Program-made: the position numbers and the translations under genes
DNA from: Candidatus Amarobacter glycogenicus
GTDB taxonomy: Bacteria > Chloroflexota > Dehalococcoidia > Tepidiformales > Tepidiformaceae
NCBI GenBank assembly: GCA_016719395.1
Contig: JADJZF010000009.1
Span: 136,244-200,243, forward strand
Direction of reading: 5' to 3'
Length of the DNA: 64,000 nucleotides
In this document: positions 1 to 9,282 of the stretch, in pieces
How the letters are laid out: each line of letters begins with the position of its first letter
How positions within the stretch are numbered: the first letter of the stretch is position 1
The notes under the pieces: model-generated
Database searches by the model: none
Told to the model about the DNA's origin: nothing
What the model saw: the letters and a program-made list of their open reading frames with translations, nothing else

Positions 1-991
1 CCGGGTAGGGTAGCCCGGAGGCTTCCCAGAGCTTGGGATACATGCTGATGCTGGTGAACCCGGGGATGGTGTTCACCTCGTTCGCGATGAGTTTGTCGGC
101 CGGCGTCAGGAAGAAGTCGACGCGGGCATAACCTTCACAGCCCATCACCTGGAACATCCGGACGGCGAGACGGCGGATATCGCGTGCCACCCCCTCCGGG
201 ATCGGCGCCGGGATGTAGAGCTGAGTCGTCGACTGCTGCGAGTACTTGCTGTCGTAGTCATAGAAGTCCCGGTCCGGGACCACTTCGCCGACGATGCTCG
301 CCTCGGGATGCTCGTTCCCAAGGACGGAGCACTCGACCTCGCGGCCAATCACGGCCTGTTCTACGACGGCCTTGTCGTCATAGGCGAAGGCGGCCTGGAA
401 CGCATCGGGCAAATCTTCACGCGAGCGGGCGCGGCTGACGCCGACGGAGGAGCCTCCATTGGCTGGCTTTACAAAACAGGGGAAGCCGATCGCCTGGTCT
501 ATGAGAGCCATCGAATCATTCTGGGCAAGTGTATACTCCCATGATCTGATTACGGAATAGCGTGCGACAGGAATTCCGGCCTCGCGGAACAAAGCTTTCA
601 TCAACGCCTTGTCCATGCCGATGGCACTGGCGGCAACGCCGCCCCCCGCGTAGGGGACCCCGGCAATTTCGAGGAAGCCCTGGAGCGTCCCGTCCTCGCC
701 GTACGTGCCGTGGACCAGCGGGAAAGCAACGTCGCACGAAGCGAGCGCAGCCAGCGCTTCCGAGGCGGCAAGCACCGGTCCGCCCTCGTCCGTGAACGCG
801 CGCTGGCCCGCATCGAGTGCGGCAACGGTCTCCCCAGGCGTCAGCCAGTTCCCGGACCGGGAGACCCCGATCGGCACGACATCCCAGCGCTCCCGATCCA
901 GGGCCGCGATCACAGAGCGGGCGCTCGTCACGCTCACTTCGTGTTCCCCGGAACGGCCGCCAAGGATGACCGCCACCCGTTGCTTCGCCAT
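1..991 (-). CDS. ddl: D-alanine--D-alanine ligase, 3' end beyond window
   Basis: ATP-dependent ligation of two D-alanines in the cytoplasm to make the dipeptide that MurF adds to UDP-MurNAc-tripeptide. The frame is open from the ATG at 991 to the window edge (330 codons). It shows the N-terminal GGRSGEHEVS motif (residues 11-20), an HGTYGEDG segment (94-101) and the ATP-grasp strand FVKPANGGSSVGVS (173-186). The visible end carries NEVNTIPGFTSISMYPKLW, the Mg/ATP-binding Asn-Glu-Val-Asn stretch. Only the last few tens of residues should be missing. The start ATG shares one base with the murB TGA stop (TGATG), so it is the last visible gene of the cell-wall operon. Recognition is by family motifs. 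Confidence 0.95.
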   Translation of the reverse strand, partial: MAKQRVAVILGGRSGEHEVSVTSARSVIAALDRERWDVVPIGVSRSGNWLTPGETVAALDAGQRAFTDEGGPVLAASEALAALASCDVAFPLVHGTYGEDGTLQGFLEIAGVPYAGGGVAASAIGMDKALMKALFREAGIPVARYSVIRSWEYTLAQNDSMALIDQAIGFPCFVKPANGGSSVGVSRARSREDLPDAFQAAFAYDDKAVVEQAVIGREVECSVLGNEHPEASIVGEVVPDRDFYDYDSKYSQQSTTQLYIPAPIPEGVARDIRRLAVRMFQVMGCEGYARVDFFLTPADKLIANEVNTIPGFTSISMYPKLWEASGLPYP

Positions 992-1899
992 CACCACGCC
1001 CCCACAAATTCGACTTCGGGTTCGAGCGCGACGCCGAACTGTTCACTGACACGGCGCTGGGCCTCGGCGATAAGCCACGCGACATCGGCTGCGGAGGCGT
1101 TGCCTTCGTTCACGAAGAAGTTGCAGTGCTTGTCGGAAATCGCCGCTTCGCCTCGTCGCATGCCCCGCATCCCGACGGCGTCGATGAGCTTCCACGCAGG
1201 CGAATCCGGGGGGTTCTTGAAGGTTGACCCGGCGTTGCGACCGCGCGGTTGCGCGCCCAGCCGCTTCTCATCGAACGCGGCCGCCCGGGCAAGGAGCGTC
1301 GGGGCATCGCCGGCCGAAAGCTCTACTTCTGCTTCAAGGACGGCTTTCCCACCAACCTGCCCACGCGTGAAGGCACTCCCGCGGTAGACCATCCCGAGGT
1401 CAGCCGCATCGACCCACTGGTCGCCATCACCGGGGAGCTGGAGGCGCACACGGCGCAGGACATCGGCGAGGCAGCCGCCATACGCGCCGGCGTTGTAGAC
1501 AACAGCGCCGCCGATGGTGCCCGGGATGCCGACTGCCCAGGTGAGACCTTCGAGGCCGGTCCGGCACATCTTGCGGGCGAATGCTGCGAAACTGGCGCCG
1601 CTTTCGACGCGGACGATGAGGTCATCGTGCGCTTCGCCCCGGGCACGGTTGTCGAGCACCAACCCCCGGATGCCCGCATCGGCAACGAGAATGTTGCTGC
1701 CGCTGCCGAGTACGAAGACGGGCACGCCGGCGCTGTGGGCGGCATTCGTCGCACGAGCGAGCGCATCCGCGCTGCGGACCGTAAGGAAGAGATCGGCCGG
1801 CCCACCGATCCCGAACGTCGTGTGCCTCGCCAGGTTCTCCGAGCGGCGCAGTTCGCCAAATGGCGAAAGAGTCGTTGCCAGCGTTTCGATGGCGCTCAC
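991..1899 (-). CDS. murB: UDP-N-acetylenolpyruvoylglucosamine reductase
   Basis: FAD enzyme that uses NADPH to reduce the enolpyruvyl group made by MurA, giving UDP-MurNAc. The 302-aa protein has the FAD-binding signatures FGIGGPADL (29-37) and GSGSNILVAD (66-75), a YNAGAYGG loop, and the catalytic serine motif GSTFKNPP followed by a C-terminal LEPEVEFVG containing the conserved Glu. The GSTFKNP spacing fits the shorter type-II MurB. The ATG overlaps the murC stop as ATGA and the stop overlaps the ddl start, so translation is probably coupled. In this operon murB follows murC, as in many Gram-positive-type dcw clusters. Confidence 0.96.
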   Translation of the reverse strand: MSAIETLATTLSPFGELRRSENLARHTTFGIGGPADLFLTVRSADALARATNAAHSAGVPVFVLGSGSNILVADAGIRGLVLDNRARGEAHDDLIVRVESGASFAAFARKMCRTGLEGLTWAVGIPGTIGGAVVYNAGAYGGCLADVLRRVRLQLPGDGDQWVDAADLGMVYRGSAFTRGQVGGKAVLEAEVELSAGDAPTLLARAAAFDEKRLGAQPRGRNAGSTFKNPPDSPAWKLIDAVGMRGMRRGEAAISDKHCNFFVNEGNASAADVAWLIAEAQRRVSEQFGVALEPEVEFVGAW

Positions 1900-3269
1900 C
1901 GCAAGAGCTCCAGCAGTTTCGGCCCAACTTCAACGACATCGCCCGCTCCGATCGTGAAGACCACATCACCGCGACGGGCGAGCGCGCGAGCCTTCGCCGC
2001 CGCATCGTCGAAGTCGCTGGCATAGACGGTCTCGACACCCCGGATCGCCGCAGCCAGGTCCGCCGCGGAATACCCGGGTAGCGGCTTCTCGCGGGCAGCA
2101 TAGGTCTCGAGCACCACGAGGGCGCTGAGCCCGTCCCAACAGGTCAGCCAATCGTCCCAAAGGTAGGAGATGCGGCTGTAGGTGTGCGGCTGGTGGATGC
2201 CGATGATGCGACGTTCAGGGAACGCGCGCAGGCCCGCGGCGATGGTCGCCTTCACCTCGCTTGGGTGGTGGGCGTAGTCGTCCATCACCAGCACGCCCCC
2301 GGCCTCTCCGATGCGCTCGAAGCGCCGCCGCGCGCCACGAAAAGTCGCGACCGCGGCGGCGATGGTGTCGAACGGGACATCGAGGTGGAGGCATGCTGCC
2401 GTCGCGGCGAGTGCGTTGCGGACGAAGTGCTCGCCGGGGACTTTCGCGTGCATGCGGCCGATCGGCGTGCCGCCGCGCGTCACCTCGAAGTCCGCGCCGC
2501 CGTCCGACATGCGGACTTCCCCGGCCATCCAGTAGCGGACGCCCTCGATGCCGTACGTCTCCTGCCGGACCGGGTCGTCGCCGAGGATGTCCGAGACTTC
2601 GCGCGCTCCGGGGTCATCGGCACAGGCGAGGATGATGCCGCCTTCCGTCACCTTCTTTCCGAACTCGACGAACGCCTGCCGGTAGGCGGCTGCGGTGCCG
2701 TAGTAGTCGAGGTGGTCCGGCTCGACATTCAGGATGATGGCGATGTCGGGCGTGTACTCGTGGAAGGCTCGCTTGTACTCGTCCGCCTCGACGACGCATA
2801 TGTCGCCCTTGCCCCAGGAGGCATGGCCGCCGAGGTCGAGACTTTCGCCGCCGAGGAGGTACATCGGTTCGCGGCCGGCACTGACCAGGATGTGCGCGAT
2901 CAGGCTGGAAGTCGTCGTCTTTCCGTGCGCGCCGGAGACGGCGACCACCCGCTTCCCCTCCATCAACCGGGCGACCATTTCAGCGCGCAGGAGGACGGGG
3001 ATGCCCCGCCGCCTGGCTTCGCCCAGTTCCGGGTTGTCATCGGCGGCGGCGGCGGTGGTGACAACCAACGCCGTACCCACCGGCACGTTCGCCGCCGCAT
3101 GCCCATAGGAGACCGTTGCGCCCATCGCGGCGAGCTTCTCGGTCAGCGACGAAGGCCGGAGGTCGCTCCCGGAAACGGCGACACCCTGCTCGCGCAGCAA
3201 TTGCCCGATCGCCGACATATGGATGCCGCCGATACCGATGAGGTGCACGGGGCCACGAGTCTCGGTCAT
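1896..3269 (-). CDS. murC: UDP-N-acetylmuramate--L-alanine ligase
   Basis: First Mur ligase: joins L-Ala to UDP-MurNAc with ATP. It is 457 aa, the normal length. The N-terminal Rossmann motif GIGGIHMS (12-19) binds the UDP-sugar. The P-loop GAHGKTTT is at 113-120, EADEYKRAF and NVEPDHLDYY mark the central domain, and DDYAHHPSEV opens the C-terminal domain, as in MurC. The ATG overlaps the murG stop and the stop overlaps murB (both ATGA). Confidence 0.97.
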   Translation of the reverse strand: MTETRGPVHLIGIGGIHMSAIGQLLREQGVAVSGSDLRPSSLTEKLAAMGATVSYGHAAANVPVGTALVVTTAAAADDNPELGEARRRGIPVLLRAEMVARLMEGKRVVAVSGAHGKTTTSSLIAHILVSAGREPMYLLGGESLDLGGHASWGKGDICVVEADEYKRAFHEYTPDIAIILNVEPDHLDYYGTAAAYRQAFVEFGKKVTEGGIILACADDPGAREVSDILGDDPVRQETYGIEGVRYWMAGEVRMSDGGADFEVTRGGTPIGRMHAKVPGEHFVRNALAATAACLHLDVPFDTIAAAVATFRGARRRFERIGEAGGVLVMDDYAHHPSEVKATIAAGLRAFPERRIIGIHQPHTYSRISYLWDDWLTCWDGLSALVVLETYAAREKPLPGYSAADLAAAIRGVETVYASDFDDAAAKARALARRGDVVFTIGAGDVVEVGPKLLELLR

Positions 3270-4396
3270 TTCCGGGCGACCTCCAGGACAACGCCGGCGA
3301 TGGCTCCGGCCGCATCTGGCCGCGCGAGCGCCCGAGCGGACTCACGCATCGTTTCGAGGCGCTCCGGAGACAGCAGCAGTTCGCTGACGCGGGAGGCGAG
3401 GCCCGCCACTTCGGTTTCTTCCAGCACGATTGCGGCACCCGCATCGGCGAGCCAGCGGGCGTTGTTCCGCTGGTGGCCGCCCGCGTAGGTCGCGGGGATG
3501 AGGATCGAAGGCAGAGCGGCGGCCGGGACTTCGCCGAGCACCGAAGCGCCGGCGCGGAAAACACCGAGGTCGGCGGCGACCATGAGTTCGGGAAGATCAT
3601 CGCGAAACGCGGCGACTCGGTAGCGGGGGCGAAGGGCGCCCGGGAGTGCCGCACACGCGGCTTGAGCAGCGGCCAACCCGGCGGCCCCTGTGACGTGGTG
3701 GACCACCGCCAGCGAGAGCAGTGATTCGAGCCCGGCGAGGACGGCGTTATTGATCGCGGTCGCGCCCTGTGTGGCCCCCGCGACGACGACCAGCCTCTCG
3801 GAGGGATCGGCTCCGAACTTCAGGCGGGCCGCGGCGCGGTCCGTCGCGAAGAAGCTGGCGCGCACCGGGTAGCCGGTGACGACCGTCTTCTTGCGCGGCA
3901 GGAACTCGAGGGCGGCCTCGGTGGTCGTGGTCATCCGGGTCGCGAGCAGGCGTTCGGCCTTCACCGCCCATCCGGGATGTACGTCTGGCAGGTAGACAAC
4001 GAGCGGCCTGCGCAGGAGCCGGGCCGCGAGGCTGCCCGGGAAGCTCCCGTAGCCACCGGTGCTGAAGACCGCATCCGGCTTGAACGCCCGCAACGCGCGG
4101 GTGGCCGCGAACGCGCCCTGGAGAAGCCGCCATGCGGACCGCGCCAATCCGAGCGGCCCGCGACCGCGCACAGCAGCCGAAGGGACCGTGACAAAACGGA
4201 CGTGCGCGGCCTCGACACGGGCCCGTTCGCCGCGGTCATCCGGGCCGAAGAAGCAGACCTCGGCCGTGCCGCCCAGGCGGGCCTGCACGGCCTCCATCAC
4301 GGCCAGCGCCGGGATGATGTGGCCTCCTGTGCCGCCGCCGGTGAGTGCGCGAGCCTCAAGCGTCCGGCCTCCTGCGCACGACCCGGCGCGTATCAA
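3266..4396 (-). CDS. murG: Lipid II synthase (GlcNAc transferase), start uncertain
   Basis: Peripheral membrane GT28 glycosyltransferase that adds GlcNAc to lipid I to make lipid II. The LTGGGTGGHIIPALAV donor-site motif sits near the N-terminus and the EVPAAALPSILIPATYAGGHQRNNARWL acceptor/UDP region near the C-terminus has the usual order. The start is a problem. A perfect AGGAGG followed after 8 nt by TTG AGG CTC GCG (TTG at 4359-4357, overlapping the ftsW TGA) would give the classic MRLA-L-TGGGTGGH N-terminus. However, that frame is off by one from the GGGTGGH frame. In the GGGTGGH frame the nearest ordinary start is TTG at 4396, inside ftsW. Either there is an indel at about 4345-4350 or an unusual upstream start is used. 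Confidence 0.88.
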   Translation of the reverse strand: MIRAGSCAGGRTLEARALTGGGTGGHIIPALAVMEAVQARLGGTAEVCFFGPDDRGERARVEAAHVRFVTVPSAAVRGRGPLGLARSAWRLLQGAFAATRALRAFKPDAVFSTGGYGSFPGSLAARLLRRPLVVYLPDVHPGWAVKAERLLATRMTTTTEAALEFLPRKKTVVTGYPVRASFFATDRAAARLKFGADPSERLVVVAGATQGATAINNAVLAGLESLLSLAVVHHVTGAAGLAAAQAACAALPGALRPRYRVAAFRDDLPELMVAADLGVFRAGASVLGEVPAAALPSILIPATYAGGHQRNNARWLADAGAAIVLEETEVAGLASRVSELLLSPERLETMRESARALARPDAAGAIAGVVLEVARK

Positions 4397-5543
4397 CCGG
4401 GTGCTTCTCGAAGTAGCCACCGCGGTCGGTGCCGAAGCGAGAGATGCTCAACAGGACGCCGATCGCCAGCAATACGGACGCGAGGGCATTGGAACCGAAA
4501 CTCAAGAACGGCAGCGGCACGCCGGTAAGCGGGATGGTGCGAGTGATGCCGCCGATGTTGAGGAGGGCCTGCACGGTGATCCACGTCGTGATCCCGGTAG
4601 CGATCAATTGCCCGAAATCATCACGGGCGCGCCGGGCGACCTGGAAACCCCGGATCATGAGGAGCATGTAGAGGCCGAGGAACGCCAGCGTCGCGATGAG
4701 GCCCAGTTCTTCACCCACGATCGCGAAGACGCCGTCTGTGTGGCTCTCCGGGATATAGAAGAACTTCGCCCGGCTCGCACCGAGGCCGAGCCCATGAATC
4801 CCTCCGTTTCCCATCGCGATCAGAGACTGGAGTGTCTGGAAGCCGTTGCCCTGTGGGTCGGATTCGGCGCTAAAGAACGCCGACAAACGGTCCGCGCGGT
4901 ATCCGGCCGCCGTCGCCAGGAATGCCAGCGAAGCGAAACCGGTGACGGCCAGGGCCGTCATCTGGGCGATGGATGCCCCCGCGACGTAGAACATCGTCAC
5001 CGTGATGACGAGGATGATGAGCGTCGTCCCCAGGTTCGGCTGGAGCATGATCAGGACGCTCACCGAACCAATGATGGCCACGAACGGCAGGAGGCCATGC
5101 TCAAAGGAGCGGACCGAGTCACCCTTCGAAGCGAGCCAGGCGGCCAGGTAGATGATGACGGAAAGCTTGGCGAACTCGGCCGGCTGAATCGTCAACTCCC
5201 CGACGCCAATCCAGCGACGGGCGCCCCCGCCGGAAATACCGATCACCAGCACCGCCACGAGCAGCGCGATCGTCACGGTCATGATCGGCACAGCGAGCGG
5301 CCGTAGCCGGCGGTAATCGGTGCGGGCCATGCCAAACATCAAGACCGCTCCGCCCGCCGCCCACACCATCTGGCGTACGACGTAGTAGTAGGGGTCACCG
5401 AACTCGACAAGGCCCGTCACGAAGCTCGCTGAGTAGACGACGACGAATCCGGCGATCGTCAGCGCCGTCGTAAGGGCGAGGATTGCGTAGTCGGGGCGCC
5501 CGGCAGTCCATTTACCGGTCTGAGATTGCTGGATGGCGGCTAT
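4356..5543 (-). CDS. ftsW: FtsW-type lipid II polymerase, apparent ATA start
   Basis: SEDS-family polytopic protein acting with the class B PBP at the division septum. The sequence holds the SEDS landmarks GGGARRWIGVGELTIQPAEFAKL, NGGIHGLGLGASRAKFFYIPESHTDGVFAIVGEELG and GVPLPFLSFGSNA, and about ten membrane helices. The first ATG/GTG/TTG in frame is the GTG at 5420, but starting there would delete the first helix. The frame is open upstream and encodes AIQQSQTGKW then a hydrophobic helix (DYAILALTTALTIAGFVVVY). A perfect GAGGAGG lies 7 nt before ATA at 5543, and this ATA overlaps the murD TAG as ATAG. I therefore place the start at 5543 (395 aa). ATA is very rare as a start, so a sequence error is possible. 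Confidence 0.85.
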   Translation of the reverse strand: MAAIQQSQTGKWTAGRPDYAILALTTALTIAGFVVVYSASFVTGLVEFGDPYYYVVRQMVWAAGGAVLMFGMARTDYRRLRPLAVPIMTVTIALLVAVLVIGISGGGARRWIGVGELTIQPAEFAKLSVIIYLAAWLASKGDSVRSFEHGLLPFVAIIGSVSVLIMLQPNLGTTLIILVITVTMFYVAGASIAQMTALAVTGFASLAFLATAAGYRADRLSAFFSAESDPQGNGFQTLQSLIAMGNGGIHGLGLGASRAKFFYIPESHTDGVFAIVGEELGLIATLAFLGLYMLLMIRGFQVARRARDDFGQLIATGITTWITVQALLNIGGITRTIPLTGVPLPFLSFGSNALASVLLAIGVLLSISRFGTDRGGYFEKHPVDTRRVVRRRPDA

Positions 5544-6944
5544 GGCGACACCTCCTCGGTGAACCCCGGCAGTGCCCGGACCACGGCCCGGAACGCTTCA
5601 CCCCGGACCTCGAAGTTTGGATAGGCGTCGAAGCTCGTACCCGCCGGGGAAAGCAGGACAACGTCTCCCGGCGCGGTGCGAGTAGCGGCGAGAGCGACGG
5701 CTTCATCGAGCGTGTTCACCCGCGTGCAGTCGGCCACCGCGCCCCGCATCGCCGTGCAGAAGAGGTCGCCGGACTCGCCAAAGCAGACGACGGTCCGGCA
5801 GCGCGAACGGGCGAGTTCGCGCAGCCCGTCAAGGTCGAGGTTCTTGTCGCGGCCGCCGAGGAGGAGGACGACTGGCTCGCTAAACGCGCGCAGGCCGGCA
5901 ATCGTCCGCTCGGGACTCGTCGCGATGCTATCGTTCACCCAGGCTGCACCGTTCACTGAACCAACCACCTCGAGGCGGTGGGGGACGCCCGTGAACGCGC
6001 GAATCGCGCGCGCCATCGCGTCAAGAGGAATTCCGGCTTCGGAGGCAATGGCGCAGGCCATGGTGACATTCGCCAGGTTGTGTTGGCCGCGGAGACGGAT
6101 TGCTTCGACGGGAAGGACCGGCTGTGGGCGGCCATCGCCCCGGACGACGATTTCGCCACGTTCGACCCAGGCGCCGGGGCCGGGCTGTTCCTCGAGGATC
6201 GAAGCACGGACGAGCCGGCCTTTGACCGACGCCATGAGGGCTCGGCTCGTCTTGTCATCGGCATTGAGGACTGCGGAATCGCCCCGTCGCTGATGGGCGA
6301 GGATGTTGCGCTTCAGGCCGACGTATTCGTCCCAGCTGAACTGGTCCAGGTGATTCGGGGTGATGTTCGTGATCGCCGCGATGGCCGGCGAGCGATCGGT
6401 GTACTGGAGCTGCGTGTGGCTTATCTCGAGGATGACCGTCGTATCGGGAGAGATCTCCGAGAGGTGGCCGAGAAGCGCTTCGCCGATGTTCCCCCCGACG
6501 ATGCTGTCGATCCCGCCTCGCGAGCCATCCCCCGACGAGCGCGGTAGTCGTCGACTTGCCGCTCGAACCCGTGATGCCGACGGTCTTGCCGGGACAGAGC
6601 TGCATGAAGAGCCGCATCTGGGACGTCACCGGGATCCCGAGTTCGCGCGCCCGCTGGAGCGCCGGGTTGTAGCGGAGCACCGATTGCGAAACGGCAACGA
6701 GGTCGTAGCCGGACGGGTCGAGCAGTGGCTCGCCGGAGACCAGGCGGAGGACGCCCCTGGGCGCGTGCGCCCCGGCGGCCGCCAGGGCTTCATCGGAGCG
6801 AGTATCGGAGATGACAACCGTCGCGCCGTTCGCAAGAAGCCAGCCCGCGAGGTCACGGCCCTCGATGCCCAGCGAGTAGACGAGGACGCGCTTTCCGCGG
6901 ACTTCCGGGGGCGCCGAGAGTAGCGAGCCGTTCGGTGCGGTCAT
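5540..6944 (-). CDS. murD: UDP-MurNAc-L-Ala--D-Glu ligase, frameshifted
   Basis: Adds D-Glu to UDP-MurNAc-L-Ala. The N-terminal part (from ATG 6944) has the substrate domain and the P-loop GSSGKSTTT at residues 126-134, then leaves frame after GGWLA at 6519. The rest (GIDSIVGGNIGEA... NITPNHLDQF... GVPHRLEVVGSVNGAAWVNDSIATSPE... GGRDKN) is in a frame shifted by one base, starting within 6511-6518. All conserved MurD blocks are present across the break, so the gene is intact except for one indel in a GC-rich stretch. Because murD is normally essential, a sequencing error is more likely than a true pseudogene. The ATG shares one base with the mraY TAA. Confidence 0.9.
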
Positions 6945-7909
6945 TAGTCCGGCACCTCCAGGGCGAGGGCGACACCGGCCATCGCGGCGACGATGGAGAC
7001 GAGCCAGAAGCGCGTGACCACCTGGGTCTCTGCCCAGCCGATGAGGTTGAGGTGGTGGTGGAACGGGGCGCGCTTGAAGACGCGCTTCCCGCCGCTCAGC
7101 TTGAAGTACCCGATCTGGATGAGGTTGCTGCCCATTTCGGCCACGAACACGATCCCGATGACCGGCAGCAACAACCACTGGCCGGTCATCAGCGCGATGA
7201 CCGCGAGCGACGAACCGAGGGCGAGCGCGCCGGTATCTCCCATGATCACGCGCGCGGGGTGGGCGTTGTACCAGAGGAAGCCGAGGGTGGAGCCGGCGAT
7301 GATGAACGCGAACGTGGCGACGAACTCCTGGCCCTGGATGAAGCCGACGATTCCGTAGGCGATGAACGCGATGAGCGTCGTGCCGCCGGCGAGACCGTCC
7401 ATGCCGTCGCTTACGGCGACGGCGCTGGTGGTGGCGACGATGACCCCGGCTGCCAGCGGGATGTAGAACAGGCCGAGCGAGTAACTCCCGACGTACGGGA
7501 TGTTGATGGACTCGACTTCGATGTACTCATAGAGGACGACTGCGGCGGCGACCGCGAAGAGCGCCGTGAACGTGATTTTGAAGCGCCAAGAGAGGCCCTT
7601 CTGTGCGCGGTGCTGGAGTGTCCCGAGGTCGTCCACGAAGCCGGCGGCCATCGTGATGCCGATCATGCCGAGCGGAAGCAGGATGGACTGGTGCTTCCAC
7701 CAGTCCACCGCGACGGCAGTGACGACGAACGTTGGCAGCCAGATGATGAAGCCCCCGAAGGTGGGCGTGCCCGCCTTGTGCTGGTGTTCGGGCAGGTACT
7801 CGCTGATCTCTTTGCCGATCTTCTGACGGCGCAGGTAGTTCACGATCGGAGAGCCGACCGCGACGGCGATGAAGAACGTGATTACCCCGGAGAAGAGGGC
7901 GTGGATCAT
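6944..7909 (-). CDS. mraY: Phospho-MurNAc-pentapeptide transferase
   Basis: Integral membrane enzyme that moves phospho-MurNAc-pentapeptide from UDP onto undecaprenyl phosphate, forming lipid I. It is 321 aa with about ten helices. Cytoplasmic signatures include HKAGTPTFGG, AGFVDDLG (the Asp pair), NIPYVG, VSDGMDGLAGGT and GDTGALALGSSLAVIAL, then KRVFKRAPFHHHLNLIGWAETQV, the MraY-specific histidine stretch that separates it from WecA. ATGA overlap with murF upstream and TAATG overlap with murD downstream. Confidence 0.97.
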   Translation of the reverse strand: MIHALFSGVITFFIAVAVGSPIVNYLRRQKIGKEISEYLPEHQHKAGTPTFGGFIIWLPTFVVTAVAVDWWKHQSILLPLGMIGITMAAGFVDDLGTLQHRAQKGLSWRFKITFTALFAVAAAVVLYEYIEVESINIPYVGSYSLGLFYIPLAAGVIVATTSAVAVSDGMDGLAGGTTLIAFIAYGIVGFIQGQEFVATFAFIIAGSTLGFLWYNAHPARVIMGDTGALALGSSLAVIALMTGQWLLLPVIGIVFVAEMGSNLIQIGYFKLSGGKRVFKRAPFHHHLNLIGWAETQVVTRFWLVSIVAAMAGVALALEVPD

Positions 7910-9282
7910 CGGGCGTCCTCCAGGACGTGGAGGATGGTTTCGAACGCCTCACCGCGCGAGGCCTTTACGAGCACGTAATCGCCCGGCTCGATGATCGCAG
8001 CGACCGCGGCAGCGGCCTCCTCTTTCGTCTCGAACCAGCGGACTTCGCCGTGACCAGTTGCGCGAGCCGCCTCCGCGAGCGCCCGGCACGTCTCGCCCGA
8101 GCAGACAAGCAGGTCGCAGGAACGTGCCGCAACCGCGCCAGCTTTTCGGTGCTCGGCCTCTTCGAACTCGCCCAGTTCGGCCATCCGGCCGAGCAGCGCG
8201 ATTCGCCGGCCCGGGAGGCCGGCGAGCATCTCCAGGGCCCCCGCAAGAGACGCCGGGCTCGAGTTGTAACGGTCATCGATGATGGTGGCGCCGGCCTCGG
8301 TGTGGCTTACGCGGGCTCTTCCGGTCGCGCGAGACTGGGAGACCGCCGATGCGGCGCCCCGCAAATTCACGCCGAGCGCGATCGCCGCCCCAATGGCGGT
8401 TAGCACCGCCGAGACGGTGTGGGCCCCCGGCAACGGAGAGTTCACACGTTCCGTGGTCTCCCCGAAGGTCACGTCGAACGACGTGCCATCGAGTCCCCGG
8501 TCGGTGACCTGGCCTCGGCGGAGGGCGGCTTCTTCGGCGCAGCCGAACGTGATGACCGAGCAGCCGAGCTCCGCCGCCACGGGTGCAATCCGGGGATCGT
8601 CGGCGTTGAGCAGCGCGGTACCCGTCCGCGGCAGGCCACGGACCAGGCTCAGCTTTTCGGCTGCGATCGCGTCGATGCTGCCGAGCTTCGAAACGTGCGT
8701 GAACCCGATGTTCAGGACCGCGCCAATTTCCGGCTCCGCGATGGCGGCCAGTTCGGCGATCTCGCCCGTGCTATCCATCGCCAGTTCGAGCACCGACACC
8801 TGGTGGTCGCGCCGCAGGCTCATCAGCGCAAGAGGGAGGCCCTCCCGGCTGTTCAGGTTCCCCGGGCTGCTGTGAACGTTGAAACGATTCGCCAGGACGG
8901 CTGCGGTGAAGTCCTTAGCCGTCGTTTTGCCGACCGTGCCGGTGATCCCGACGACCCGGGGACCGCACTCGCGACGCCACGCATGGGCGAGTTCGCCAAC
9001 TGCCCGCGTCACGTCTGGCGTTACGGCGATCGTTGCGCCGGGCCACTCTCCGTCGGGCTGGCGGGAACAGATAACCGCGACGGCGCCGGCCTTGAGTGCG
9101 TCGGCGACGAAGAGGTTCCCATCCGCGTTCTCCCCCGGGAAAGCGGCGAAGAGATCCCCGTGCGAAACGTTGCGGGAATCGGCTGCGCCGCCCGTGATAT
9201 CTCGCTCCGGACCTTCAAAAACGGAGTAGCCGCGACTGCGCATCGCGGCTGCAACGAACGCCGTCGTCAGGTTGGCGGTCAT
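7906..9282 (-). CDS. murF: UDP-MurNAc-tripeptide--D-Ala-D-Ala ligase
   Basis: Last cytoplasmic Mur ligase; adds D-Ala-D-Ala made by Ddl. 458 aa. The P-loop GTVGKTT is at 115-121, followed by NLNSREGLPLALMSL, ELAMDSTGEI and NIGFTHVSKLGSIDAIAAEKL. These are MurF rather than MurE hallmarks: MurE would show a DxxGKTT-type loop and the DNPR or DDPR amino-acid specificity motif, neither of which is visible. It directly follows ftsI with an ATGA overlap. The usual murE between ftsI and murF is missing. Confidence 0.93.
   Translation of the reverse strand: MTANLTTAFVAAAMRSRGYSVFEGPERDITGGAADSRNVSHGDLFAAFPGENADGNLFVADALKAGAVAVICSRQPDGEWPGATIAVTPDVTRAVGELAHAWRRECGPRVVGITGTVGKTTAKDFTAAVLANRFNVHSSPGNLNSREGLPLALMSLRRDHQVSVLELAMDSTGEIAELAAIAEPEIGAVLNIGFTHVSKLGSIDAIAAEKLSLVRGLPRTGTALLNADDPRIAPVAAELGCSVITFGCAEEAALRRGQVTDRGLDGTSFDVTFGETTERVNSPLPGAHTVSAVLTAIGAAIALGVNLRGAASAVSQSRATGRARVSHTEAGATIIDDRYNSSPASLAGALEMLAGLPGRRIALLGRMAELGEFEEAEHRKAGAVAARSCDLLVCSGETCRALAEAARATGHGEVRWFETKEEAAAAVAAIIEPGDYVLVKASRGEAFETILHVLEDAR

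Noticed and set aside
2184..3488. 434-codon plus-strand open frame across murC and murG
   Set aside because: It is antisense to two well-matched genes and contains no conserved motif.
7906..9282. Possibility that this ligase is MurE
   Set aside because: The NLNSREGLP, ELAMDSTGEI and AEKL blocks are MurF signatures and no MurE DNPR-like motif is visible.
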